Assembly: GCF_013393905.1 (NCBI RefSeq)
Contig: NZ_CP040272.1
Location: 6,333,501-6,397,500 of the forward strand
DNA: 64,000 nt
Reading direction: 5' to 3'
From: Nostoc sp. C052
GTDB lineage: Bacteria > Cyanobacteriota > Cyanobacteriia > Cyanobacteriales > Nostocaceae
The notes under the pieces were generated by a model that saw only the letters and a program-made list of their open reading frames with translations, ran no database searches and was not told the origin of the DNA. How positions within the stretch are numbered: position 1 is the stretch's first letter; every line of letters begins with the position of its first letter. Of the stretch, positions 18,227-26,573 are shown piece after piece. Made by a program: the position numbers and the translations under genes.

Positions 18227-18251
18227 AAGGCGTTTCACTGAGAAACGCTTT
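18227..18251 (+). terminator. Hairpin after prfB
   Basis: AAGGCGTTTC with GAAACGCTTT (9 of 10 bp, 5-nt loop). The T-run is weak. A lone CAATACAGTTCAGATAAG end of the miniature-element family follows at 18264, without a partner end. Confidence 0.5.
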
Positions 18252-18321
18252 AGCAATATATGGCAATACAGTTCAGATAAGCTTTTCTTTCCCCCTGCAT
18301 CACCTGCTCCCCCTGCCTGCC

Positions 18322-18456
18322 TCAACGGATAAATTTCTTAACCCAACCTGCGCGGTATTCAGCCATTGCCTCGGCTGCAAGTTTGGCAAGAATATCTGGA
18401 GAACGGGTAAAAGCTTCATCCCAACGGCTTTCATCTTCTAGTTCTGCCAAAATCAT
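18322..18456 (-). CDS. Short antitoxin-like ORF or remnant
   Basis: 44 codons from the ATG at 18456. The frame is open for only a few codons further upstream. The pattern LEDESRWDEAF...ILAKLAAEAMAEYRAG resembles the C-terminal half of small cyanobacterial antitoxin-like proteins of the W-DE-F type that accompany RelE/ParE-like toxins. No toxin frame is next to it, so it is probably an orphan or truncated copy. The resemblance is from memory. Confidence 0.4.
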   Translation of the reverse strand: MILAELEDESRWDEAFTRSPDILAKLAAEAMAEYRAGWVKKFIR

Positions 18457-18527
18457 GGAAAAAAGCTGATCGTCTCAGAAAAATGATAAGATTGGCTTAT
18501 ATTATGAACTCCAAAAATCAATCAAAA

Positions 18528-18977
18528 TCAGCGAGATGGTAAATAAACTTCGCAAGCTGCCCCATAGTTGCGGTCTACGGCTTGACGTAAAAATTCAAGC
18601 ATCTGTTTGAGGGTAAATAGATGAGAAAAAACCTCTCTAGAGCTTCTTTTTAAACGGCTAAGATAATGCCATACTAGATAAATTCAAATATTAATAATCA
18701 AGAAAGATAAAGCCATAAATAAAAATTGAATAATGGGATTTTTAATAGTAGTTTTAATCCGGCACTGGTTTTTTATCCGATAGCTGCATTCAATTCCAAA
18801 ACGGAGACGATAGTCGTCATGTATTGAATGTAATGATAACTTAACTTTATAAACAGCATAAAAAAATCTCGACCATGCGCTTGTCTTTTAGCATTTTTAT
18901 ATGTACAAACTATCCATACACAAAAAGTGACTGAGCCATATTTATCGCTGCTTAAAGTGTAAGATGTTTTATAACTA
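18528..18977 (-). pseudogene. ISH3-like transposase, C-terminal remnant
   Basis: Minus-strand translation, with one frameshift, gives KYGSVTFCVWIVCTYKN and then DDYRLRFGIECSYRIKNQ followed by a hydrophobic stretch, ending EVYLPSR-stop at 18528. The Y..R..E region (YRLRFGIE) and the following NQCRIKTTIKNP are the conserved block around the catalytic Glu of DDE transposases of the ISH3 type. Its upstream part continues across the nested element at 18988-19087. Confidence 0.75.
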
Positions 18978-19097
18978 CGCCGACCTCCAATACTTGTCGG
19001 GTTTTGGGGAAAAGGGAAAAGAAAAAACCTTTAACCTTTTCCCAAAACCAAATTCCGAGTTTAAAATGCAAAACCCGATCAGTATTGCGCCGACCTC
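18978..19097. repeat. 10-bp target duplications flanking copy 2
   Basis: Exact CGCCGACCTC at 18978-18987 and 19088-19097, one on each side of the 100-bp element. Confidence 0.9.
18988..19087. mobile_element. CAATAC miniature element, copy 2 (100 bp), nested in a transposase remnant
   Basis: Ends CAATACTTGTCGGGTTTTG and, inverted, CAATACTGATCGGGTTTTG (17 of 19 bp). Exact 10-bp target duplication. It splits the minus-strand transposase text between GGTRQLIRGRR and the downstream KYGSVTF part, so it arrived after that insertion sequence. Too short to code; presumably moved by a transposase supplied in trans. Confidence 0.9.
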
Positions 19098-19328
19098 TAA
19101 TTAATTGTCTAGTACCTCCATGTTTGCCGCGAATAATTACTAGCATTTCAAATTGGTTGTGTTTTCAATACTATCTTTCTGAGTAGCTGCTCGAATTAAA
19201 ATTTCAAAGATATTCTTCTGTTCACACTTACCTTGAGATTTGATTGGAATATTTTCTGTTAAACAGTTAACTACTTCGTTCAACGTTTTACTATCAGTTA
19301 GAATTGGGGTAGTTGTAGTCATAGCCAA
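19098..19328 (-). pseudogene. ISH3-like transposase, N-terminal remnant
   Basis: Reads TTTTPILTDSKTLNEVVNCL ... ENTTNLKC-stop (19328 to 19140). It then jumps, after a large internal deletion and frame change, to VIIRGKHGGTRQLIRGRR (about 19146 to 19098), which abuts the nested element. About 200 central codons, including the first catalytic Asp region, are absent. Confidence 0.7.
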
Positions 19329-19625
19329 ACTAAATAATCCTCAGAATCAAAGATTTTGCGTCTTTATCCCCATACTTTACAAAAATTGCATACCACAGCA
19401 CCAGAACATAGTTCTGGTGGGAGCGTTACCCTTAACTTTTTAGCTGATTAATTAGTTTTACTTATTAAAAGGTAGTCAAGAGTTTTTTAAGTAAATGTAT
19501 CTAAAAATACAGTTTATTTGAAAATAATCTGTATTTCAGCTATCGTTCTGTGCGCGATCGCCAAACTTTTCGGTCTACTGAATGTAGAAAAAGGAAGTAT
19601 TGTTAGGTTGATATCAATGTAACTC

Positions 19626-19663
19626 AGACGTTCTCTACGCGTAGGATCTCGTAGAGAGCGTCT
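19626..19663. repeat. Palindromic dispersed repeat
   Basis: AGACGTTCTCTACG and CGTAGAGAGCGTCT form a stem with one mismatch. It is one of the GC-rich hairpin repeats (compare about 1455, 10990 and 13218), followed by a further GC-rich repeat to about 19740. Confidence 0.6.
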
Positions 19664-20080
19664 TAATTCTGACCAGAGCTAACGGAAACGTCTCCGGCCC
19701 CGCCCCGCTCATGTTAGCGCAGATGGGCGTAGCCCATTCTGACTTTTGAATTCTTCTTCAACTTTAGTATGATCGTTTGCCCGTTCTATCAGCAAGACAA
19801 CAAGCACACGTACATCTCATCCAAAAGGAAACAAAAATGTTTCTTTGATTGGTGCAGTTGATATCTTTGAAAGTAGCAAACTGGGAAAATGTATTGTATA
19901 AACAAATAATCCTAACTAGTGATATAGATGAATTAAGAGTAAAAATTAAATATTCTTAACAAAAACTTTAACAATTATCTGGAAAATAGTAAATCTCTCG
20001 AAATCAAATATTCCCACAGTTAATCTGTTATTTCTCACAATTGGCTTCTTAGTACTCAAATTTAATTTAGCACAAAATAT

Positions 20081-21766
20081 ATGGGACAAGGTTTTTTACA
20101 AATAGGCTTAACGCTATGTATTGTCATCACAATCACTCCACTATTTGGAAGATACATAGCACGCGTCTTCTTGGGAGAAAGAACACTGCTGGATTTTTTA
20201 ATGAACCCCATAGAGCGAAGTATGTTCGTACTAGCGGGTGTTCGGAGAAAAGATGATATGACGGCTTGGCAGTATATCCGGGCTGTATTATGCAGCAACA
20301 TTATTATGGGTACTTCAGTATATTTGCTGATATATTTTCAGAAACTCTTACCCTGGAATCCTAACGGCTTTGGTGCTATTACTTGGGATGTATTACTGCA
20401 CACAACCATTTCATTTGTGACAAATACCGACCAGCAACACTATGTTGGTGAGACAACCTTAAGCTATTTTAGCCAGGTAGCGGCTTTAGGCTTTTTGATG
20501 TTCACCTCCGCAGCTACTGGTTTATCTGTAGGAATTGCCTTTATTCGCGGGTTGACGGGTAGACGGCTGGGTAACTTTTACGTCGATCTAGTTCGTGGAA
20601 TTACGCGAATATTGCTGCCGATTTCGATTATTGGCGCGATCGCTTTGCTGGTAACAGGTGTGCCACAAACATTAGCGAACACTCTGGATGTAAGAACCTT
20701 AGAAGGCGGGACGCAATATCTTGCCAGAGGCCCAGTAGCATCCTTTGAAATGATCAAACTTTTGGGTGAGAACGGCGGCGGTTTTTTTGGCGTAAACTCA
20801 GCACATCCTTTTGAAAATCCCAATGGCGCTTCTAATTTGATAGAAATGATCGCCATGATTTCTATCCCAGCAGCCTTGATTTACACCTACGGTATATTTG
20901 CCAACAACATCAAACAAGCTTGGCTACTTTTTTGGATGGTGTTTGTGATTTTTGTAATTCTGGTGGGAGTGACAGCCGTAGGAGAACTGCAAGGTAATCC
21001 CCTAGTTAATAACGCCTTTGGATTAGAACAGCCTAATTTAGAGGGTAAAGAAGTTCGATTTGGCTGGGCACAAACGGCATTTTGGGCAGTGATGACTACT
21101 GCTACTATGTCTGGTGCGGTAAATGGGATGCACGATTCTTTGATGCCGCAAGGAATATTTTCGACTCTCTTCAACTTATTTATCCAAGTTCTCTGGGGTG
21201 GTCAAGGAACTGGAACAGCTTATTTATTTATTTACTTAATTCTCACAGTGTTTCTCACTGGACTCCTGGCAGGACGCACCCCAGAGTTTTTAGGACGCAA
21301 AATTGAAAAGCGAGAAATCGTCCTTGCCAGCGTCGTGCTGTTGATTCACCCAATTCTAGTTTTGATTCCCAGTGCGATCGCTCTAGCTTATCCCATCTCC
21401 CTATCTGGAATTAGCAACTCTGGCTATCACGGTATTTCTCAAGTAGTTTATGAATACGCCTCAGCAGCAGCAAACAATGGCTCTGGCTTAGAGGGGTTGA
21501 GGGATAACACCCTATGGTGGAACTTGAGTACTTTAGTTAGCTTAATAGGAGGACGCTACATTCCGATAATTGCTATCCTGCTGTTGTCTGACGGCATGTC
21601 TCGCAAAAAACCAGTCCCCGAAACCCCTGGTACCTTAAGAACTGATTCCCTGATATTTACTGGTATCACAGCTGGAGTGACACTGGTTTTGGGAGTATTG
21701 ACTTTCTTTCCCGTTCTGGCTTTAGGCCCCATAGCTGAGGGTTTAAAGCTAGCATCTGGCAGTTAG
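20081..21766 (+). CDS. kdpA: Potassium-transporting ATPase subunit KdpA
   Basis: 561 residues, about ten membrane helices. It is the potassium-selective channel-like subunit of the KdpFABC complex, a high-affinity uptake pump of the inner membrane. All four pseudo-repeated pore loops are visible: TNTDQQHYVGE, ENGGGFFGVNSAHPFENP, AVNGMHDSLMPQG and SNSGYHGISQVVYEYASAAANNGSG. First gene of the kdp locus. A 223-bp spacer with palindromic repeats separates it from kdpB. Confidence 0.96.
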   Translation: MGQGFLQIGLTLCIVITITPLFGRYIARVFLGERTLLDFLMNPIERSMFVLAGVRRKDDMTAWQYIRAVLCSNIIMGTSVYLLIYFQKLLPWNPNGFGAITWDVLLHTTISFVTNTDQQHYVGETTLSYFSQVAALGFLMFTSAATGLSVGIAFIRGLTGRRLGNFYVDLVRGITRILLPISIIGAIALLVTGVPQTLANTLDVRTLEGGTQYLARGPVASFEMIKLLGENGGGFFGVNSAHPFENPNGASNLIEMIAMISIPAALIYTYGIFANNIKQAWLLFWMVFVIFVILVGVTAVGELQGNPLVNNAFGLEQPNLEGKEVRFGWAQTAFWAVMTTATMSGAVNGMHDSLMPQGIFSTLFNLFIQVLWGGQGTGTAYLFIYLILTVFLTGLLAGRTPEFLGRKIEKREIVLASVVLLIHPILVLIPSAIALAYPISLSGISNSGYHGISQVVYEYASAAANNGSGLEGLRDNTLWWNLSTLVSLIGGRYIPIIAILLLSDGMSRKKPVPETPGTLRTDSLIFTGITAGVTLVLGVLTFFPVLALGPIAEGLKLASGS

Positions 21767-21941
21767 AAAATTTATGAGTTATGAGTGATGAGTTTGGAAT
21801 TAAGAGAATACTAAAAAATAAATAAATTATCCAGTTTCGTAGAGTGTCTTACTAACGCCAGCCTACAGGTTGGATATTTTATTAGAAGTTCCTAATAACT
21901 CCTAACTCCCGTACAGAGGCGATTAATCCTCTACTCTCCTG

Positions 21942-21969
21942 TACAGACGCGATTAATCGCGTCTGTACT
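21942..21969. repeat. 28-bp perfect palindrome between kdpA and kdpB
   Basis: Starts GTACAGACGCGATT and is its own reverse complement over 28 bases. A degenerate copy precedes it (about 21913-21930). It belongs to the GAGACGCGAT-type repeat family seen also near 13079 and inside the 63115 element. As RNA it would fold into a strong hairpin inside the operon. Confidence 0.8.
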
Positions 21970-21989
21970 TCTCACTTCTAACTTTATTT

Positions 21990-24095
21990 ATGAATCAAGT
22001 GGCAACTAACTTCAAAGCTAGACGCCCAAATTCTCGTTCTGGCGATCGCCGCCAAGGACGTAAAAAGGCCAGGGCAAGTAATAAATGGCTGTACTTCAGG
22101 GCAATTAGAGATGCTTTTGTCAAGCTCAACCCTAAGTATGCAATCAAAAATCCAGTGATATTTGTGGTTTGGGTAGGGACAATCATCATCCTATTGCTAA
22201 CGATTGATCCCAACCTATTTGGTCCAGCCCTTCAAAAGAACCCGCAACTTTTCAATGGCTTGTTATCGGGGATTTTATTCTTTACAGTTTGGTTTGCCAA
22301 TTTTGCCGAAGCAGTGGCAGAAGGGCGGGGTAAAGCCCAAGCTGATGCCTTGCGGTTAACGAAATCAGAGACGAGCACGAAAAAACTTGCTCCCGATGGC
22401 ACACTTAGCGAAGTTTCATCCACTAGCCTCAAACAGGGTGATACCATCTACGTCGTTGCTGGCGATATCATCCCCGCTGATGGCGAAGTAATTATGGGTG
22501 TTGCCTCAGTGGATGAATCGGCAATTACAGGGGAATCCGCACCAGTATTAAAAGAATCAGGTTCCGATGTTGCCAGTTCTATCACTGGTGGGACGCGGAT
22601 TATCTCAGATGAGCTAATTATTCGCATCACATCCGATCCAGGCAAAGGCTTTATTGACCGGATGATTGCCTTGCTAGAAGGGGCAGAACGCAGTAAAACA
22701 CCCAATGAAATTGCTTTGACAGTATTACTGGCAGTTCTCAGCTTAGTATTTTTATTAGTAGTGGTAACTCTGCCTGCACTTGCTTACTATGTCAACAGTC
22801 CAGTCAGTATACCAATTTTAATTGCCCTATTAGTAGCATTAATTCCTACAACCATTGGCGGCTTACTAAGTACCATTGGCATTGCTGGTATGGATCGAGT
22901 CGCCCGATTTAACGTCATTGCAACTTCAGGAAGAGCAGTCGAAGCCTGTGGTGATATCAACACTCTAGTTCTTGATAAGACAGGTACAATTACCCTTGGC
23001 AACCGTTTGGCGGAAGAGTTTATTCCCATCAACGGTCATTCAATGACAGAAATTGCTAATGTTGCCTGGGCGGCTAGTGTCTTTGACGATACACCAGAAG
23101 GTAAATCCATTGTGCGACTAGCAGAAAAGTTGGTAGCACGGTTTGATTTTGACCCCAACCAGGCAGAAGGAGTTAGTTTTTCCGCCAAAACACGGATGAG
23201 TGGCACTAACTTACCCGGTGGATATGAGGCGAGAAAGGGAGCAGTAGAAGCCATTAAAGGATTTGTGCGTTCCCGCAACGGACGCGATACACCAGAATTA
23301 AATGCTATCTACGAACGAGTTGCTCGCCTGGGAGGCACACCCCTAGCAGTCAGCCTAGATAACGAAATTTACGGTATTATTTATCTCAAAGATATAGTTA
23401 AACCTGGTATCCGCGATCGCTTTGAGCAACTGCGACGGATGGGAGTGCGTACCATCATGCTAACTGGAGACAACCGAATTACAGCTTCGGTCATCGCCAA
23501 AGAAGCAGGCGTGGATGACTTCATTGCCGAAGCCACACCAGAAGACAAAATCAATGTCATTAAAAAGGAACAAGCCGCAGGCAAACTGGTTGCCATGACA
23601 GGAGATGGAACTAACGATGCTCCAGCATTAGCTCAAGCTAACGTTGGCGTTGCCATGAATACGGGGACGCAAGCTGCCAAAGAAGCCGCCAACATGGTCG
23701 ATTTGGACTCCGATCCCACAAAGCTGATCGATATCATTAGCATTGGTAAACAATTGTTGATTACTCGCGGGGCATTGATGACATTTTCCATCGCTAATGA
23801 TGTTGCTAAATACTTTGCAATTATCCCAGTGATATTTGTCACTGCTAACCTGCAAAGCCTAAATATTATGAATTTGACTAGCCCGAAATCTGCTGTACTA
23901 TCAGCGCTGATTTATAATGCTTTGATTATTCCCGCTTTGATTCCCTTGGCATTAAAGGGTGTGCGATTTAGACCGTTGAAAGCTAATCAGCTACTCCAAC
24001 GCAATATATTAATTTACGGCTTAGGTGGGGTGATTGCGCCGTTTATTGCGATTAAGTTGATCGATATACTGATTACAGTTATAGGTTTGGCTTAG
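21990..24095 (+). CDS. kdpB: Potassium-transporting ATPase ATP-binding subunit KdpB
   Basis: 701 residues. P-type ATPase catalytic subunit, phosphorylated on Asp in LVLDKTGTITLGN (D near residue 329). Actuator loop ITGESAPV, hinge TGDGTNDAPALAQA and VMLTGDN-type sequence (TIMLTGDNRITA) are intact. The N-terminus has an extra basic ~25 residues (ARRPNSRSGDRRQGRKK) before the first helix, as in other cyanobacterial KdpB. The TAG stop is created by insertion of the element at 24095. Without the element the frame would continue AYTIYL-stop. Confidence 0.95.
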   Translation: MNQVATNFKARRPNSRSGDRRQGRKKARASNKWLYFRAIRDAFVKLNPKYAIKNPVIFVVWVGTIIILLLTIDPNLFGPALQKNPQLFNGLLSGILFFTVWFANFAEAVAEGRGKAQADALRLTKSETSTKKLAPDGTLSEVSSTSLKQGDTIYVVAGDIIPADGEVIMGVASVDESAITGESAPVLKESGSDVASSITGGTRIISDELIIRITSDPGKGFIDRMIALLEGAERSKTPNEIALTVLLAVLSLVFLLVVVTLPALAYYVNSPVSIPILIALLVALIPTTIGGLLSTIGIAGMDRVARFNVIATSGRAVEACGDINTLVLDKTGTITLGNRLAEEFIPINGHSMTEIANVAWAASVFDDTPEGKSIVRLAEKLVARFDFDPNQAEGVSFSAKTRMSGTNLPGGYEARKGAVEAIKGFVRSRNGRDTPELNAIYERVARLGGTPLAVSLDNEIYGIIYLKDIVKPGIRDRFEQLRRMGVRTIMLTGDNRITASVIAKEAGVDDFIAEATPEDKINVIKKEQAAGKLVAMTGDGTNDAPALAQANVGVAMNTGTQAAKEAANMVDLDSDPTKLIDIISIGKQLLITRGALMTFSIANDVAKYFAIIPVIFVTANLQSLNIMNLTSPKSAVLSALIYNALIIPALIPLALKGVRFRPLKANQLLQRNILIYGLGGVIAPFIAIKLIDILITVIGLA

Positions 24096-24295
24096 AGGAT
24101 GTTTGAAAAGTCTAATTTATTACTCACCGGGCGACTGGAAGTCGCGGCTACACAAACCAAACCCACCTCCGTGGGTTAAAAACCGTTGATTTTCTCTTAG
24201 TCCACGGAGGTGACTAAGTTTTGTGTAGTAGCGTTCGCCCTTGACGTGGCGGAGGAATCATTCTATTCGCCTAATACTACTTTTCAAACATCCTC
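24095..24295. mobile_element. 201-bp miniature element with 17-bp inverted ends, supplying the kdpB stop
   Basis: Perfect inverted ends GAGGATGTTTGAAAAGT / ACTTTTCAAACATCCTC, flanked by TTA on both sides (24092-24094 and 24296-24298). A 3-bp TNA duplication and GAGGATGTTTGAAAAG-type ends suggest an IS5-group origin. The interior has a second hairpin-rich part (CCACCTCCGTGG...CCACGGAGGTG). No transposase frame. Confidence 0.85.
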
Positions 24296-24348
24296 TTATA
24301 CCATTTATTTATGAAGATGCGCCTGTAGGACTTACCCAAAACCTCGCT

Positions 24349-24376
24349 GTAGGGGCAATTCATGAATTGCCCCTAC
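24349..24376. repeat. 28-bp perfect palindromic repeat
   Basis: GTAGGGGCAATTCA followed by its exact reverse complement. A widespread cyanobacterial repeat whose translation gives the recurring GAIHELPLP string. A broken version sits at about 10985-11055. Here it abuts the small kdp remnant. Confidence 0.8.
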
Positions 24377-24591
24377 CACTCGCTATTTTTATCCTGCTGT
24401 GTTTGAATGTGGTAGTTGCCCCAATACGGTTCGGATAAGCATTTTTCACTTTCCTTGTGGTCTGGGGAATGGTGAAGGGTTAAAGGTTCAAGGATGTATT
24501 CAAAACCTTTCCCTTTTTCCCTTTCCCCTTTAACCGAACCGTATTGGTAGTTACCCCAGTGTTTTATGCTGTTGCTAACAGCATTCTTTAA
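24377..24591 (+). pseudogene. Small kdp membrane subunit (KdpF/KdpG-like) broken by repeats
   Basis: Frame text LPLAIFILLCLNVVVAP runs into the element at 24422. Removing the element and one 10-bp duplication restores LAIFILLCLNVVVAPVFYAVANSIL-stop (TAA at 24589). One hydrophobic helix between kdpB and kdpC is where other cyanobacteria have a KdpF/KdpG-type small subunit, which stabilises the complex in E. coli. The N-terminus was replaced by a palindromic repeat. A possible original start is the ATG at 24311. The identification rests on position and hydrophobic pattern. Confidence 0.5.
24422..24546. mobile_element. CAATAC miniature element, copy 3 (125 bp), inside the small kdp gene
   Basis: Ends CAATACGGTTCGG, perfect inverted over 13 bp. 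Flanks are GTAGTTGCCC (24412-24421) and GTAGTTACCC (24547-24556), a 10-bp duplication with one mismatch. The interior is a pyrimidine-rich CCCTTTCCCC tract like copy 1. Confidence 0.88.
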
Positions 24592-24666
24592 CTTCTTCCT
24601 GAGTGGGCAAAAGAATAAAAAATAAAAATAAAAAATAAAATTCTAGGAGCAATTGGAAAACTTATT

Positions 24667-25269
24667 ATGGCTATTATTCGAGAAACCATCAGAGCAATTT
24701 TTATAACTCTAATGCTTTGGTTGTTGACTGCAATTATCTATCCGCTGATCATCCTTGTCGTAGGTCAAGTTTTTTTGCCCTATCAAGCTAATGGCAGCAT
24801 TATGCTGAATCTAAATAATGAACCAATTGGTTCAGCTTTGATCGGGCAGGTGTTCACATCTGAGCGATATTTCCATCCTCGTCCCAGTACTGTTAGATAT
24901 AGCCAAGGAAAAAAAGCCAAGCCAACTGGCATATCTGGAGCCAGCAATCTCGCCGCTAGCAATCCAGAACTAATGAAGCGGATTCTAGAAGACGCAAATC
25001 AATTGCGAGACGAAAATCTGCAACCGATTGCTGATATAATTTATACATCTGGCTCTGGTTTAGATCCGCATATTTCCTTCAAAGCAGCACGGCAGCAATT
25101 AGCTCGGGTTGCTGGTGCGCGAAAAGTAAAAGAAGATGAGATCCTACGTTTAATTAACAAGTATACTGATGGCAGATTTTTATGGATTTTTGGCGAACCA
25201 GGAGTCAATGTTCTCCGATTGAATTATGCTCTTGACTTGCAAGATATTAATCGTCAGCAAAATCAGTAA
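24667..25269 (+). CDS. kdpC: Potassium-transporting ATPase subunit KdpC
   Basis: 200 residues, one N-terminal membrane helix (LMLWLLTAIIYPLIILVVGQVF) then a soluble domain. Typical KdpC signatures: IGQVFTSERYFHPRPS, SGASNLAASNPEL, TSGSGLDPHISFKAA and ARVAGARKV. It links KdpA and KdpB and aids ATP and potassium affinity. The separation from kdpB (571 bp) is unusually long because two miniature elements and a palindromic repeat fill it. A read-through operon is still possible. Confidence 0.95.
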   Translation: MAIIRETIRAIFITLMLWLLTAIIYPLIILVVGQVFLPYQANGSIMLNLNNEPIGSALIGQVFTSERYFHPRPSTVRYSQGKKAKPTGISGASNLAASNPELMKRILEDANQLRDENLQPIADIIYTSGSGLDPHISFKAARQQLARVAGARKVKEDEILRLINKYTDGRFLWIFGEPGVNVLRLNYALDLQDINRQQNQ

Positions 25270-25332
25270 GTGGGCATTGGGTAAAGCGCCGTTTTCCGAT
25301 GAAATAGGATTGCGATAGAAACCAAGAATAAA

Positions 25333-26487
25333 ATGTCAGATAATAATACTGGTTCGGCTAGCACTGTACCTTTAAATTCTGCAACTTACTCGCTTTATCC
25401 GGCACGACGACGGGGTAAGCACAAGATATTTATTGGTATGGCTCCTGGAGTAGGCAAAACCTATCGGATGCTGGAAGAGGGACACGCACTCAAACATGAA
25501 GGAATTGATGTCATCGTTGGGCTTTTAGAAACCCACGGACGTAAGGAGACAGTTGAGAAGGCAGAGGGACTGGAGATTTTACCCCGTAAGCAATATCCGC
25601 AGGGTGAGTTGACATTAACGGATATGGATACAGATGCTATTTTAGAGCGATCGCCCCAATTAGTCCTAATCGATGAACTTGCCCATACCAATGTCCCTGG
25701 TTCCCCACGCGAAAAACGCTACGAAGATGTCGAAATAGTTTTGGCAGCAGGTATTGATGTCTACTCCACAATGAATGTACAACATTTGGAAAGTCTCAAT
25801 GACTTAGTAGCTAGAATTACTGGTGTAGTAGTCCGTGAGCGAGTTCCTGACAGGATTCTGGATGAAGCAGATGAAATAGTGGTAATAGATGTCACGCCGG
25901 AAACGCTGCAAGAACGGTTATTAGAAGGTAAGATTTACGCACCAGAAAAAATCCAACAATCCCTAGATAATTTTTTCCAACGCCGTAACCTGATTGCTTT
26001 GCGGGAGTTGGCTTTGCGCGAAGTAGCAGACAATGTAGAAGGAAATGCGATCGCCTCTACTCCTAATGGGCAATTTTGTAATATTCACGAGCGGGTTTTG
26101 GTGTGCGTATCCACCTATCCCAACTCAGTGCAACTGTTACGCCGGGGTGCGAGGCTGGCTAACTACATGAATGCCCCACTTTACACCTTGTTCGTCGCCA
26201 ATCCAGAGCGCTTCCTCACCAAAGAAGAAAGCTTACACATCCACACCTGTGAGAAACTCTGTAAAGAATTTGAAGGTACTTTTCTTCGTATTACCAACAG
26301 TAACGTAGCCAATGCGATCGCTGAAGTCGCCGAGAAACATCGGATCACCCAGATTGTGATTGGAGAAAGTCAGCGATCGCGCTGGCAAATGTTTCTCAAA
26401 GGATCTTTGACGCAAAAATTGGTACGTTTACTCAAAAACATCGATTTGCATATCATTGCTAGCGAAAAAATGGTTTCACCCAAATAG
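25333..26487 (+). CDS. kdpD: Short KdpD: sensor N-terminal domain plus USP domain, no kinase
   Basis: 384 residues. The KdpD input domain has Walker A GMAPGVGKT (near residue 38) and Walker B LIDELAHTNVPGS, followed by a universal stress domain (about 250-380, ending VIGESQRSRWQMFLKGSLTQKLVR). The membrane segments and the histidine kinase of the ~900-residue enterobacterial KdpD are missing, and there is no kdpE. Such short KdpD proteins are known in Anabaena and other cyanobacteria. Partner kinase unknown. Starts 63 bp after kdpC. Confidence 0.9.
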   Translation: MSDNNTGSASTVPLNSATYSLYPARRRGKHKIFIGMAPGVGKTYRMLEEGHALKHEGIDVIVGLLETHGRKETVEKAEGLEILPRKQYPQGELTLTDMDTDAILERSPQLVLIDELAHTNVPGSPREKRYEDVEIVLAAGIDVYSTMNVQHLESLNDLVARITGVVVRERVPDRILDEADEIVVIDVTPETLQERLLEGKIYAPEKIQQSLDNFFQRRNLIALRELALREVADNVEGNAIASTPNGQFCNIHERVLVCVSTYPNSVQLLRRGARLANYMNAPLYTLFVANPERFLTKEESLHIHTCEKLCKEFEGTFLRITNSNVANAIAEVAEKHRITQIVIGESQRSRWQMFLKGSLTQKLVRLLKNIDLHIIASEKMVSPK

Positions 26488-26573
26488 GGCAGGGGGCAGG
26501 GGGCAAAACTCTTGATGTCTGATTTTGAGTCCAGCACTTTGTACCTTATCTACTTGAAAACTACTGTATTACC

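Larger units (their letters stand above)
18197..20080. other. 1.9-kb graveyard of mobile elements between prfB and kdpA
   Basis: Holds the short antitoxin-like ORF, an ISH3-like transposase in pieces (18528-19328), a nested 100-bp element (18988-19087), a perfect 9-bp hairpin CACCAGAAC/GTTCTGGTG (19399-19419) and a palindromic repeat (19626-19663). The last ~300 bases before kdpA are AT-rich and presumably carry its promoter, but no defined operator was recognised. Confidence 0.7.

Noticed and set aside
24241..24438. 65-codon frame between kdpB and kdpC taken as an intact gene
   Set aside because: Its start lies in one miniature element, its middle is a palindromic repeat and its end is in another element. 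Only 24377-24421 is old coding text.
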